64,000 bases of DNA. Origin: an uncultured Bacteroidales bacterium. GTDB lineage: Bacteria > Bacteroidota > Bacteroidia > Bacteroidales > UBA932. This document shows positions 1 through 8,796 of this stretch, piece by piece. The notes beneath the pieces are model-generated. The model was not told the origin of the DNA and made no database searches. It worked only from the letters and a program-made list of their open reading frames with translations. The stretch covers positions 16,061 through 80,060 of the forward strand of contig CALVDI010000003.1 in assembly GCA_944326225.1 (NCBI GenBank), given 5' to 3'. A program made the translations under genes and the position numbers. The first letter of the stretch is position 1, and every line of letters starts with the position of its first letter.

Positions 1-166
1 TTCCGTGTGAGTTTACGGAGAGATTTGACAAAACACTAACTGTATGAAAGAATCATTTTAGCATTTTTTATTGTGGTTGCAAGCAGTCAAATCTGTCCAC
101 AAACTCTGCTCTCCTTCGGAAAGCGGGCGCAAATATGAGAACAATTTTTCAATTCTCCAAATTTTC
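1..166. other. Window edge, no gene seen
   Basis: This AT-rich stretch lies downstream of the minus-strand pheS gene. I see no convincing reading frame and no clear hairpin terminator. It probably holds the 3' end of the pheS transcript. Confidence 0.5.
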
Positions 167-1195
167 TTACATCGCAGTCTCGAATTCGCGGAGGAAGCGG
201 ATATCGTTCTCAAAGTAGAGGCGGAGATCCTTGACCTGCCATTTGAGCATGGCGATGCGCTCCACACCCATTCCGAAAGCGAATCCGGTGTACTCCTTGG
301 GGTCGATGCCGCAGGCTTCCAGTACGTTGGGGTCAACCATGCCGGCACCCATAATCTCCAGCCAGCCGGTGCCCTTGCAGATATTGCAGCCCTTGCCGCC
401 GCAGATGTTGCAGCTGATGTCCACCTCGGTGCTCGGCTCGGTGAAGGGAAAATAGGAGGGACGCATCCGGATCTTGGTGTCCGGTCCGAACATCTCCCTT
501 ACGAAGATCAGGATGGTCTGCTTGAGGTCAGCGAACGACACGTTCTTGTCTACGTAAAGGCCTTCCACCTGATGGAAGATGCAGTGGGCGCGGGCGGATA
601 TGGCCTCGTTGCGGAACACCCTGCCCGGGCAGATGACCCTGATGGGCGGCTTGCGGGTCTCCATAGTCCTTACCTGCACAGAACTGGTGTGGGTGCGGAG
701 CAGTATCGGATTGACTCCGGAGGAGATGAAGAAGGTGTCCTGCATATCTCTGGCCGGATGATCCGGAGGGAAGTTGAGGGCCTCGAAGACGTGATGGTCG
801 TCCTCTATCTCGGGGCCTTCCGCCAGGGCATAGCCCTGCTTGCGGAAGATGGATATGATCTCCTCGCGGGTAATGGATATCGGGTGACGGGTTCCCAGCT
901 CGAAATGGTCTCCGGGCATGGTCATGTCGAATGAGGGCGCGGAGCCTTCGGCGGACTCGTCCGCCTTTGCCCTGAGTTCCTCAATCTTGGCGGCCGCCAT
1001 GTTTTTGAGGTTGTTCAGCTTCTGTCCGAACTCCCTCTTGCGGTCGGCCGAGATGGTCCTGAACTCGTCGAAAAGCTGGGTGATCTCGCCCTTCTTTCCC
1101 AGAAGATGGACCCTTAACTCTTCTATTTCCTTTTCACTCTTGGCTTTGGCTTCCTGAATCTCTTTCAGGATGCTTTCAATCTTCTCGTTGAGCAT
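167..1195 (-). CDS. pheS: Phenylalanyl-tRNA synthetase alpha subunit
   Basis: PheS is the catalytic subunit of the cytoplasmic alpha2-beta2 enzyme that charges tRNA-Phe. The 342-residue length is normal. The first ~85 residues form the charged, coiled-coil tRNA-binding arm (MLNEKIESILKEIQEAK onward). The class II core follows, with motif 2 around FRNEAISARAHCIFHQVEG and the ATP-binding motif 3 GMGVERIAMLKW near the C-terminus. A CNICGGKGCNIC cluster between motifs 2 and 3 is usual for bacterial PheS. The gene sits 30 bp downstream of arcA in a minus-strand series with manC and yraN. pheT is not next to it, as is common in Bacteroidota. Confidence 0.97.
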   Translation of the reverse strand: MLNEKIESILKEIQEAKAKSEKEIEELRVHLLGKKGEITQLFDEFRTISADRKREFGQKLNNLKNMAAAKIEELRAKADESAEGSAPSFDMTMPGDHFELGTRHPISITREEIISIFRKQGYALAEGPEIEDDHHVFEALNFPPDHPARDMQDTFFISSGVNPILLRTHTSSVQVRTMETRKPPIRVICPGRVFRNEAISARAHCIFHQVEGLYVDKNVSFADLKQTILIFVREMFGPDTKIRMRPSYFPFTEPSTEVDISCNICGGKGCNICKGTGWLEIMGAGMVDPNVLEACGIDPKEYTGFAFGMGVERIAMLKWQVKDLRLYFENDIRFLREFETAM

Positions 1196-1225
1196 CGTTT
1201 ATCGTATATGACTGTGAGTTATGTA

Positions 1226-2503
1226 TTATTCCCATTTTACCGCCTTACGGGACAGGGGCATGGTCATGCAGCGTGCTCCGCCGCCTCCACGGGGCAGCTC
1301 CGAGCCTTCGATGGTGATGACGCATCTTTTGTCGCCTTCCACGGATGCCTTCCCGTCGATGAAATCCCATGCGGGGATGATCTCGAAACCGTGCTTTGCC
1401 AGCTCGTCGAGGGTATGCGTGTTGCGGGCATAGGATATGACCTTGCCGGGTGCGAATGCGAAGAAGTTCGCACCGCTGTGCCACTGTTCCCTCTCCTGAT
1501 CCCATTCGTCGGCCTCACCGCCGCAGATGATCGGCTCCAGATCCATGCCTAGCCTGCGCAGGACGGAGAGGATGTTGGATACGCTGTTGATCTTGACTAC
1601 CTTGCCGTTCTCCATGGTGATGTGGACGGTCTGATACTGGTTGTCTCCCAGGATAAGAGGCTCGAACACCATGCATTTGTCCCTGTCGAGCAGGGTGAAT
1701 ACCATGTCGAGGTGGATAAATGACTCAGGGGAGTGGGGCAGCTGCTGTACGATGATGTGGCGCCGTCCCTCGGGCGCGAGGGCTCCCAGTCTTGACGCCA
1801 GCATGTCTATGCCCTGGGTGCTGGTCCTCATGCCGTTGCCTATCAGCAGGATGTCTTCCCTGGCGATGAGTATGTCGCCGCCCTCCATGTAGAGGTTGGT
1901 GTTGCCGGGCTGGTGGTCGTAGGCGTTGATGATACCGCACTCGAACTTACCGCTGCCCTTGTAGATGGCCTCCATGATCAGGGACTCGCGCATCCTCACC
2001 TTATTGGCCATCTTGCAGATGAGGGCGTTGTCGCCTATTGTCACTGCCGCGTCGCGGGTGAAATAGAAGTTGTACAGGGGAAAGAGGGCATAGTAGTCCT
2101 CGTTGAGGAATGAGGTCAGAGTGTTGATCTTGGCCGGAAGTCCCTCGATGAGGACTTTTGCCAGCTTGGCGGAGGACATCTCCATGAGCATGTCGAAGTA
2201 GTCGGTGACCTGCTCCATAACGCAGATCTTGCCGACCAGTGCCTGTCTTTCAACTTCGTTGTCAAGCACTTTCACAAGCAGGTCGTGAACGCTGTATACT
2301 TTTGCCAGGCGGGACAGCACTCCGCTGAGCTGCTTGTATTCTTCCTGAGCGATCGAGAGGTTGAGGATGTCGCTGTACAGGGCTCTCTGAGCCATCTTGG
2401 GAGTCATGTTCTCAACTTCCGCTCCGGGTGTATGAAGCAATACAGCCTCGAGATCTCCTATCTCGGACTGGATGTTTATCTTCAGTGGTTTCTTGTCTGT
2501 CAT
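1226..2503 (-). CDS. arcA: Arginine deiminase
   Basis: This enzyme hydrolyses L-arginine to citrulline and ammonia. The 425-residue protein has the guanidino-modifying alpha/beta propeller signatures: FTRD at 148-151, EGGD at 207-210, HLDMVFT at 264-270 and the nucleophile loop GGGGARCMTMP with Cys412. All catalytic positions I can judge are intact. No ornithine transcarbamylase, carbamate kinase or arginine/ornithine antiporter lies nearby, so a complete ADI pathway is not shown here. It lies 18 bp after manC and 30 bp before pheS, which suggests co-transcription without a shared function. Confidence 0.95.
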   Translation of the reverse strand: MTDKKPLKINIQSEIGDLEAVLLHTPGAEVENMTPKMAQRALYSDILNLSIAQEEYKQLSGVLSRLAKVYSVHDLLVKVLDNEVERQALVGKICVMEQVTDYFDMLMEMSSAKLAKVLIEGLPAKINTLTSFLNEDYYALFPLYNFYFTRDAAVTIGDNALICKMANKVRMRESLIMEAIYKGSGKFECGIINAYDHQPGNTNLYMEGGDILIAREDILLIGNGMRTSTQGIDMLASRLGALAPEGRRHIIVQQLPHSPESFIHLDMVFTLLDRDKCMVFEPLILGDNQYQTVHITMENGKVVKINSVSNILSVLRRLGMDLEPIICGGEADEWDQEREQWHSGANFFAFAPGKVISYARNTHTLDELAKHGFEIIPAWDFIDGKASVEGDKRCVITIEGSELPRGGGGARCMTMPLSRKAVKWE

Positions 2504-2521
2504 ATAGTTTTTCCTTTGAGT

Positions 2522-3616
2522 TTACATATATCTTGATTTCTCATTGACGGCCAGGTCCGTGATTACCTCCTTGAACTTGGCTCCGTCTCTGGGGCATATC
2601 ATCAGAACATCGTCGGTGTTGATGATGAGATAGTCCTTCATGCCTTTGACTACCACCAGCTTGTCTTTCTCATGCGAGATGATGACGCTGCCTGATGTCG
2701 AGTCTATCAGACTGTCTCCGCATTTGATCAGATTGCCGTTGCTGTCCTTTCCAGCGTGGAGGTACAGGGACTCCCATGTGCCCAGGTCGGACCATCCGAA
2801 CGAGGCCTGGAACACCCAGGCGCGGCTGGTCTTCTCCATCACTCCGTAGTCTATCGAGATGGCGGGGCAGTCCTCGTATATCCTCGTTATGAAATCCTGC
2901 TCTTTCGGGGTGTTGTAGTAGGCGTCTCCGTCCTTGAACAGGGAGTACACTTCGGGAAGCCATTTCTCCAGAGCAGAGCAGATGGCCGATACGTTCCAGA
3001 CGAATATGCCGGAGTTCCAGAGAAACTCTCCGCTCTCGACGAAGACCTTTGCCAGATCTTCGTTGGGCTTCTCGGTGAAAGTCTTTACCTTGTATGCTAT
3101 GTTGCCGTCAATGGTCTTGGACTGCTTCATGTTGCACTGGATGTATCCGTAGCCGGTCTCGGGACGGGTAGGGTCGATCCCCAGGGTAAAGAGTTCGTCC
3201 TTGCCGGAGGCATATTTCATGGCCGTCGAGATGGTGTCAATGAAAAGCGAGTCATTGGATATGAAATGATCCGAGGGAGCCACGACCATCGTGGCATTCG
3301 GGTTCTGGTGACGTATCTTCGTGGCCGCATAGGCTATGCACGGGGCAGTGTTGCGCCTGTAGGGCTCCGCCAGGATGTTCTCGGACGGAAGGTCGGGCAG
3401 ATGCTGCTGTACCAGGTCGGCGTAGGCGGCTGAGGTCACCACTATGATATTCTCTTTAGGGACAATCTTTGTGAAACGGTCGTATGTGAGCTGTAGAAAA
3501 CTCTTTCCTATTCCCAGAATGTCGAGGAACTGTTTGGGTAATGCGTTTCTGCTTATAGGCCAGAAACGGCTTCCGACCCCTCCGGCCATAATCACGCAAT
3601 AGAAGTTCTTGTCCAT
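2522..3616 (-). CDS. manC: Mannose-1-phosphate guanylyltransferase
   Basis: The product makes GDP-mannose from GTP and mannose-1-phosphate, a precursor for surface glycans and GDP-fucose. The 364-residue protein opens with the sugar nucleotidyltransferase signature MAGGVGSRFWPISRN followed by LPKQF, residues 11-31. Later motifs include APSDHF, FTEKP and the WNSGIFVWN substrate loop. It lacks the C-terminal isomerase domain of bifunctional ManC/AlgA proteins, as expected from the length. It is 11 bp from yraN and 18 bp from arcA on the same strand. Confidence 0.94.
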   Translation of the reverse strand: MDKNFYCVIMAGGVGSRFWPISRNALPKQFLDILGIGKSFLQLTYDRFTKIVPKENIIVVTSAAYADLVQQHLPDLPSENILAEPYRRNTAPCIAYAATKIRHQNPNATMVVAPSDHFISNDSLFIDTISTAMKYASGKDELFTLGIDPTRPETGYGYIQCNMKQSKTIDGNIAYKVKTFTEKPNEDLAKVFVESGEFLWNSGIFVWNVSAICSALEKWLPEVYSLFKDGDAYYNTPKEQDFITRIYEDCPAISIDYGVMEKTSRAWVFQASFGWSDLGTWESLYLHAGKDSNGNLIKCGDSLIDSTSGSVIISHEKDKLVVVKGMKDYLIINTDDVLMICPRDGAKFKEVITDLAVNEKSRYM

Positions 3617-3627
3617 ATCAGGTTCTT

Positions 3628-4251
3628 TTATATAGTTATGCTCTGTCTCTCATTCTCAATCGGAAAGAATGCGTCCTTGATGAAACTTATACGGCGGATA
3701 CTGCGCTCTCTGTCAAGTATGACGGATACGATGTCGAAGTGGATGTCTGCCTGCATCTTCCGTGCCCGGAGGTAGGCTCCTGCCGCAGCTTTCAGGTTGC
3801 GCTGTTTTCTGTAGTTCACGGCCCGCTCAGGCTCCAGGCATGTCGGTCCGGTCCTCGTTTTCACCTCGACGATATGGATGCCGTCTTCATGCCCGACTAT
3901 CAGGTCAACTTCCTTATGCCTGCAATGCCAGTTTCTTTCAAGCAACTTATATCCGTTCTGCAAAAGGTATTCCAAAGCCGCGTTCTCGCCTGCTCTTCCT
4001 ATGCCGACATTGCTGCTTGCGGTCTTGTCATCTTCCTGTGTGCAGTCACCGGCATTGTCTCCGCGCTTTGCCTCTCTCTTCATGTGCCCGCACCTTGTAT
4101 CACCTCGTCCGGCTCTGCCGTCATGCGGCATTCCGGCTCTACGCCCGGATTTCCTTTCCCTTCCTGTCCCGCCTATGTTGACGGGCCTCTGCATTCTGTT
4201 CCTACGCCTCATCCTCTCCTTATTTTTATAATATCGCACAAAGATAACCAA
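3628..4251 (-). CDS. YraN family (UPF0102) endonuclease-like protein, start uncertain
   Basis: The conserved core runs from VGIGRAGENAALEYLLQNGY to the end and holds the PD-(D/E)XK-like pattern E-V-D-L-I-V...H-I-V-E-V-K-T-R. Family members are normally about 115-130 residues. This frame is 207 residues because it opens with ~80 Arg/Gly-rich residues that look unlike a protein domain. Internal methionines at residues 14, 20, 41 and 57 are alternative starts; Met57 (position 4083) gives 151 residues and is the most plausible. The family is suspected to be a Holliday-junction-type nuclease, but its role is not settled. It is the first gene of the yraN-manC-arcA-pheS series. Confidence 0.85.
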   Translation of the reverse strand: MVIFVRYYKNKERMRRRNRMQRPVNIGGTGRERKSGRRAGMPHDGRAGRGDTRCGHMKREAKRGDNAGDCTQEDDKTASSNVGIGRAGENAALEYLLQNGYKLLERNWHCRHKEVDLIVGHEDGIHIVEVKTRTGPTCLEPERAVNYRKQRNLKAAAGAYLRARKMQADIHFDIVSVILDRERSIRRISFIKDAFFPIENERQSITI

Positions 4252-4304
4252 AATACTTCTATCCGCAGCCCGATTGCCAAAATTTTAAAAATGTTGTCAA
4301 AAAG

Positions 4305-4335
4305 TTTGGAAATAAAAAATTAATGCCTATCTTTG
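4305..4335 (+). promoter_or_regulatory. Promoter of tRNA-Gly
   Basis: A TTTG -33 box (4305-4308) is followed after 19 bp by the -7 box TATCTTTG (4328-4335). This matches the Bacteroidota housekeeping pattern TTTG-N19-TAnnTTTG. The tRNA begins 12 bp downstream. Confidence 0.85.
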
Positions 4336-4346
4336 CCGTCCCAATC

Positions 4347-4450
<104 letters not shown>

Positions 4451-4556
4451 GTGCCCTGACCTTCCGGGCTGTTCCTCGAACTCGCGGCCCCGAGTCACCC
4501 TCCGTCGGAGGGCCGGGGAGGATATGAGAGTGCGCGTATCCACGTCGCAGACGTGG

Positions 4557-4608
4557 GTTCGAGTCTCGTTTTCCGCTCTAAAGGTCAGTTTCCCGCTGAC
4601 CTTTTTTC
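4557..4608 (+). repeat. tRNA 3'-end direct repeat, copy 2
   Basis: This is a perfect 52-bp copy of 4399-4450, including the last part of tRNA-Gly and its terminator. The preceding bases CCACGTCGCAGACGTGG form a hairpin that imitates an anticodon arm but lacks a full tRNA body. No complete second tRNA exists here. It is best read as an attachment-site remnant. Confidence 0.75.
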
Positions 4609-4679
4609 ATTCCCGGTATAATTGCCAAAAATGGTTGGCGAAGTTGTTATAAGTTGCTAAAATAGTGTAATATATCGAA

Positions 4680-4705
4680 ATTAGATGAAATGCGTTTCAT
4701 CTAAT
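4680..4705. repeat. Perfect 11-bp inverted repeat
   Basis: ATTAGATGAAA and TTTCATCTAAT form an 11-bp perfect stem around a TGCG loop. No T run follows on either strand, so it is not a standard terminator. A second palindrome, GCGCTAGCGC, lies 24 bp further on (4730-4739). Both could be protein-binding sites of a lost mobile element, but nothing here shows that. Confidence 0.6.
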
Positions 4706-4998
4706 GAGTGATAATCAAAAAATAAGGAGGCGCTAGCGCTGTCTGGAGTGCGGGAACGGTAAGTAGAAGAGCACCCTGCAAATGCAATGTGTTGAATATG
4801 TGATAGTTGTGAATTGGGTGCGAGATTTTGGACGATATTTAAGGGGCGGCAGGAACACTATGTTTTTGCAAGTCTATGATTATTAGCTGTTTGCAAAATA
4901 GCTCTGCGCTTATGGTTACCGTTGTGCCTGCTTTTCTAAGGGATATGTCGTCATAGCCTTTTGATAGAACATGCTTTTGTGGGTGCTCAGATATCAAA

Positions 4999-5029
4999 GT
5001 TCGAGTTTCGTTTTCAACTGACCTTTTTT
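4999..5029 (+). repeat. tRNA 3'-end repeat, copy 3 (degenerate)
   Basis: GTTCGAGTTTCGTTTTC followed by AACTGACCTTTTTT matches the two ends of the 52-bp repeat with one substitution and an internal deletion of about 20 bp. Like copy 1, it is followed by GTGCC. The deletion removes the left terminator arm, so this copy cannot form the hairpin. Confidence 0.65.
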
Positions 5030-5121
5030 AGTGCCGGTACTTTAATCGCAATAAATAGGGGTTGTTTTTGTGGGGAATATGAGTTAATTTTGACGATTGA
5101 ATTTTAAAAAGCCACAGCAAA

Positions 5122-6525
5122 ATGTTCGCAAAAGAAGTTTATATCAACCGGAGGAATGTCCTGAAGACCAAGGTCGGCTCCGGTATTCTTTTATTCCTGG
5201 GCACAGGCGAGGCTGCCGTAAACTATGCCGGCAATGCCTACCGCTACCGTCAGGACAGTACCTTTAATTATTATTTCGGCCTGACGGATCCTGATCTGGC
5301 CGCTATTATCGACCTGGAGTCCGGCGAGGAGATTATTTTCGGCAACGATGTCGATATCGACGATATCATCTGGATGGGACCTCAGCCGCTGATCAGCGAC
5401 AAGGCTGCCTCGGTGGGTGTCTCCAAGTCATTCCCGTTCGCGGAACTGGAGAAATATGTCTCCAGGGCGAAGGCTCAGGGCCGCAGGGTGCACTTCCTGC
5501 CCCCGTACCGTTACCGCAATATGATTCTCCTCAACCAGATGCTCGGAATGCCTTTCGACAGGATGCGTGCAGAGGCTTCGGAGGAGTTCATCAAGGCGGT
5601 GGTGTCCATGAGGCTCATCAAAGAGCAGCGCGAGATAGAGGAGATAGACAAGGCCTGCAACATCGGCTATGCAATGCACTTTACGGCCATGAAGATGGCC
5701 AGGCTGGGCATGGTGGAGCAGCAGCTGGTCGGTGTGATGGAGGGCATCGCTGTCTCCGAGGGACTTATGCCGTCTTTCCCGACGATTCTCTCGCAGCACG
5801 GCGAGACCCTGCACAACCACAAGCATGACGGTGTCCTGACAGACGGGAAACTGATAGTCATAGATGCGGGTGCTGAGTCCAATACCAATTACTGTTCGGA
5901 TTTTACCAGGACTATACCGTCTTCAGGCAAGTTTACCACGAAGCAGAAGGAGATATACGACATAGTGTCGGCAGCCAATAATCTGGCGCAGAGCGTGGCG
6001 CGGCCCGGCATCACCTACACTGAGGTACATCAGGCAGTGTCCCGTCTGATGGCTCAGGGGCTGATCAATCTCGGTATTCTCAAGGGCGATCCGGACGAGA
6101 TAGTGGCGGCCGGAGCGCACTCGGTGTTCATGCCTCACGGTCTGGGCCACAATATGGGTATGGACGTACACGATATGGAGGATCTCGGAGAGGATTACGT
6201 AGGTTATGACGATACTTACAGGCGCAGCAAGCAGTTCGGTCTCGGTTCGCTCCGCATGGGCAAGATGCTCGAGCCCGGTCATGTGGTTACAGACGAGCCG
6301 GGTATCTACTTCATACCTGCCCTGATTGAGAAATGGAAGAAAGAGGGTATCAACACTCAGTATATCAACTTCCCTCTGCTGGAGAAAGAGTATTACGATT
6401 TCGGCGGTATCCGTCTGGAGGACGATATCCTCATCACCGAGAAGGGCTGCCGTCTGCTCGGCTCCAAGCGTCTTCCCATCACCACAGAGGATGTGGAGCG
6501 CGAGATGGCCGACAATTCTCTGTAA
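5122..6525 (+). CDS. pepP: Xaa-Pro aminopeptidase (M24B)
   Basis: The enzyme removes N-terminal residues preceding proline and acts in the cytoplasm as a dimanganese peptidase. The 467-residue protein has an N-terminal creatinase-type domain (about 1-175), then the pita-bread catalytic domain. The five metal ligands are visible: Asp in DAGAE (~248), Asp in DFTRT (~259), His in HGLGHNMGMDVHD (~340), Glu in TDEPGIY (~391) and Glu in RLEDDILI (~432). It is transcribed alone and has a hairpin terminator just after the stop. Confidence 0.95.
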   Translation: MFAKEVYINRRNVLKTKVGSGILLFLGTGEAAVNYAGNAYRYRQDSTFNYYFGLTDPDLAAIIDLESGEEIIFGNDVDIDDIIWMGPQPLISDKAASVGVSKSFPFAELEKYVSRAKAQGRRVHFLPPYRYRNMILLNQMLGMPFDRMRAEASEEFIKAVVSMRLIKEQREIEEIDKACNIGYAMHFTAMKMARLGMVEQQLVGVMEGIAVSEGLMPSFPTILSQHGETLHNHKHDGVLTDGKLIVIDAGAESNTNYCSDFTRTIPSSGKFTTKQKEIYDIVSAANNLAQSVARPGITYTEVHQAVSRLMAQGLINLGILKGDPDEIVAAGAHSVFMPHGLGHNMGMDVHDMEDLGEDYVGYDDTYRRSKQFGLGSLRMGKMLEPGHVVTDEPGIYFIPALIEKWKKEGINTQYINFPLLEKEYYDFGGIRLEDDILITEKGCRLLGSKRLPITTEDVEREMADNSL

Positions 6526-6552
6526 CAGCGGATCGATCTTGCGCAGAAATGA

Positions 6553-6588
6553 AACAGCCGGGCTGTCGTCACGACACTCCGGCTGCTT
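6553..6588 (+). terminator. Intrinsic terminator after pepP
   Basis: The outer arms CAGCCGG (6555-6561) and CCGGCTG (6579-6585) and the inner arms TGTCGT/ACGACA form a long stem, flanked by AAA on the left and a short T run on the right. It stands 28 bp after the pepP stop. Confidence 0.7.
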
Positions 6589-6685
6589 TGACTAATCATT
6601 AACCCTGTTCAATATATCTACTTCATGTTTCAGACATCAATTATTGCAGAGCAGGGTGATATGTGACACGGATTTTATATAAATC

Positions 6686-7675
6686 TTATATCGAAAGGAT
6701 GTGCGAGATGTCGTACCACTTGGTGTTGATCTCGTTGTGGCGGCTGCATGCCTCGGCAAAGGGTGTGAATACGGTCTCGTTCTGCATCTGGCCGACCATG
6801 ACGGCTGTGCGTCCCTCGAGCAGGGCCTTTACGGCCTCGCATCCCAGGACGCTGGCCAGAACGCGGTCGTTGCAGGTCGGCGAGCCGCCCCTCTGGATAT
6901 GTCCGAGAGTCGTGACGCGGGTCTCGTAGTCAGGTATGCGCTCCTTGACCTTGGCGGCTATGTCCATCGCGCTGCCCAGGTCGCCTCCCTCGGCTACGAT
7001 GATGATGCCGGAGGTCTTGTTCTTGCGCCTCTCGAACTGGAGGTATTCGCACAGGCTCTCGATGGTGGTGGGTATCTCCGGTATCAGAGTGGCCTCTGCG
7101 CCGGTCGCGATGGCCGTGTTGAGGGCAATGAAGCCGGCGTCACGTCCCATTACCTCCACGAAAAAGGCCAGGTTGTGGCTGTCGGCCGTGTCGCGCAACT
7201 TGTCTATGGCCTGTACGGCAGTGTTTATCGCCGTGTCGAAACCGATGGTGAAGTCGGTTCCGTAGATGTCGTTGTCTATGGTGCCGGGAACTCCGACTAT
7301 GGGGAGTCCGTACTCCTTATATAATAAATCTGCGCCGCGGAACGAACCGTCGCCTCCGATGACTACCAGTCCGTCGATGCCCAGTTCCCTGAGATTCTTG
7401 TAGGCCTTTTCCCTTACGAGTCTGTCCTTGAACTCGGGGAAACGGGAGGATTTGAGTATCGTGCCTCCCTGTGATATGATCTTGGATACGGAGTGGGACT
7501 GCATGGGCACGAAGTTCTTGTTTACTATGCCCTCATATCCCTGATAGAATCCGTAGATTTCCTTTCCGTTGAAAATGGCCGTTCTTACTACCGCTCTGAT
7601 GGCTGCGTTCATACCCGGTGCGTCTCCTCCTGATGTCAGGACACCGATTCGGTTGATTTTACTCTTGATTGCCAT
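6686..7675 (-). CDS. pfkA: ATP-dependent 6-phosphofructokinase
   Basis: PfkA phosphorylates fructose-6-phosphate in glycolysis. The 329-residue length fits the short bacterial type. The nucleotide loop GGDAPGMNA is at 16-24. GGDGS at 107-111 carries Gly at the position that is Asp in PPi-dependent enzymes, and PGTIDND at 130-136 also fits the ATP type (PPi enzymes have PKTIDND). LGHIQRGG near residue 250 contacts the effector or substrate. It is divergent from dusB, and its -7 box lies 33 bp upstream of the ATG. Confidence 0.96.
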   Translation of the reverse strand: MAIKSKINRIGVLTSGGDAPGMNAAIRAVVRTAIFNGKEIYGFYQGYEGIVNKNFVPMQSHSVSKIISQGGTILKSSRFPEFKDRLVREKAYKNLRELGIDGLVVIGGDGSFRGADLLYKEYGLPIVGVPGTIDNDIYGTDFTIGFDTAINTAVQAIDKLRDTADSHNLAFFVEVMGRDAGFIALNTAIATGAEATLIPEIPTTIESLCEYLQFERRKNKTSGIIIVAEGGDLGSAMDIAAKVKERIPDYETRVTTLGHIQRGGSPTCNDRVLASVLGCEAVKALLEGRTAVMVGQMQNETVFTPFAEACSRHNEINTKWYDISHILSI

Positions 7676-7707
7676 ATTTATATTTCCTCAAAATTTTAAA
7701 TTCGGCG

Positions 7708-7743
7708 CAAAGATATGGTTTTCTGTAATTATTTTTACTTTTG
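7708..7743. promoter_or_regulatory. Divergent promoter pair pfkA / dusB
   Basis: CAAAGATA at 7708-7715 reads TATCTTTG on the minus strand, the -7 box for pfkA. TACTTTTG at 7736-7743 is the plus-strand -7 box for dusB, 33 bp before its ATG. The two boxes are back to back, 20 bp apart. Confidence 0.7.
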
Positions 7744-7776
7744 CCCCTGCTTTTTAGGTTACAATAAGATTACAGG

Positions 7777-8796
7777 ATGAAGATAGGAGACCTTGATCTC
7801 GGGGACAGGCCCCTGCTGCTGGCACCCATGGAGGACGTGACCGATCTTTCTTTCAGATATGTCTGCAAGAAGTTCGGAGCGGATATGATGTACACGGAGT
7901 TCATATCCTCGGACGGACTGATACGCGATGTGCCGGGGTCGCTGTATAAGCTGAGGATATTTGACTATGAGCGTCCGATCGGTATGCAGATATACGGTCA
8001 CATACCAGAGGCGATGGTGGAGTCGGCCCTGAGGGTGGAGGCTGCCCGTCCTGATGTGATAGACATCAATTTCGGCTGTCCTGTCAACAAGATAGCCCGT
8101 CGCGGCGCAGGCTCCGGCATGATGCGCGAGCCGGACAAGATGGTGGAGATTACCCGCAGGGTGGTGGATGCGGTCAAGCTGCCTGTTACGGTCAAGACCC
8201 GTCTGGGCTGGGACGAGGACAGCAAGATCATCGTGGAGCTGGCGGAGCGGCTTCAGGACGTAGGCATCAAGGCTATAACGATACACGGCCGGACCCGCTG
8301 CCAGATGTACAAAGGCGAGGCGGACTGGACTCTGATAGGGGAGGTCAAGCGCAATCCGAGGATGAGGATACCGGTCATCGGCAACGGTGACATCAAGACT
8401 CCTCAGGATGCGGCCAATGCTTTTGAACGGTATGGGGTGGACGGTGTGATGGTGGGACGCGCCAGCTTCGGGCATCCGTGGATCTTCCGGGAGATGAGGC
8501 ACTATCTGGATACAGGGGAGGAACTTCCGCCCATGAGTGTAGGCGAACGGGTAGCCCTGGCAAAGGAACATTTTGCCAAATCACTGGAGTTCAAGGGCGA
8601 GCGGACGGGAGTGCTGGAGATGCGCAGGCATCTGTCCTGCTATTTCAAGGGACTTCCGGACTTCAAGGAGACAAGACTGCGTCTGGTGACCGAGAACGAT
8701 CCGGCCAGAGTGCTGGAGATACTTGACTATATAGGTGAGCGCTGGGGCGGAGCGGACGGGCCTACTCAATCTTCTCCCCTGTCCACGACTCTATAA
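7777..8796 (+). CDS. dusB: tRNA-dihydrouridine synthase (DusB type)
   Basis: This FMN enzyme reduces uridines in the tRNA D loop with NADPH. The 339-residue TIM-barrel protein has APMEDVTDLSFR at the start, the catalytic Cys101 in INFGCPVNKI, the FMN/tRNA-contacting HGRTRCQMYKG, and GNGDIKTPQDA followed by VDGVMVGRASFGHPW. The C-terminal helical tRNA-binding domain includes RRHLSCYFKGLPDFKETR. The last 35 bp overlap the end of a minus-strand gene for a small membrane protein. Confidence 0.95.
   Translation: MKIGDLDLGDRPLLLAPMEDVTDLSFRYVCKKFGADMMYTEFISSDGLIRDVPGSLYKLRIFDYERPIGMQIYGHIPEAMVESALRVEAARPDVIDINFGCPVNKIARRGAGSGMMREPDKMVEITRRVVDAVKLPVTVKTRLGWDEDSKIIVELAERLQDVGIKAITIHGRTRCQMYKGEADWTLIGEVKRNPRMRIPVIGNGDIKTPQDAANAFERYGVDGVMVGRASFGHPWIFREMRHYLDTGEELPPMSVGERVALAKEHFAKSLEFKGERTGVLEMRRHLSCYFKGLPDFKETRLRLVTENDPARVLEILDYIGERWGGADGPTQSSPLSTTL

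Noticed and set aside
71-934. Long plus-strand frame opposite pheS
   Set aside because: It is the complement of a well-conserved synthetase gene; its protein has no recognisable features and it follows the codon pattern of the other strand.
4501-4608. A second tRNA gene after tRNA-Gly
   Set aside because: Only the T loop, acceptor 3' strand and terminator are present. There is no 5' acceptor strand or D arm, so it is a partial repeat.
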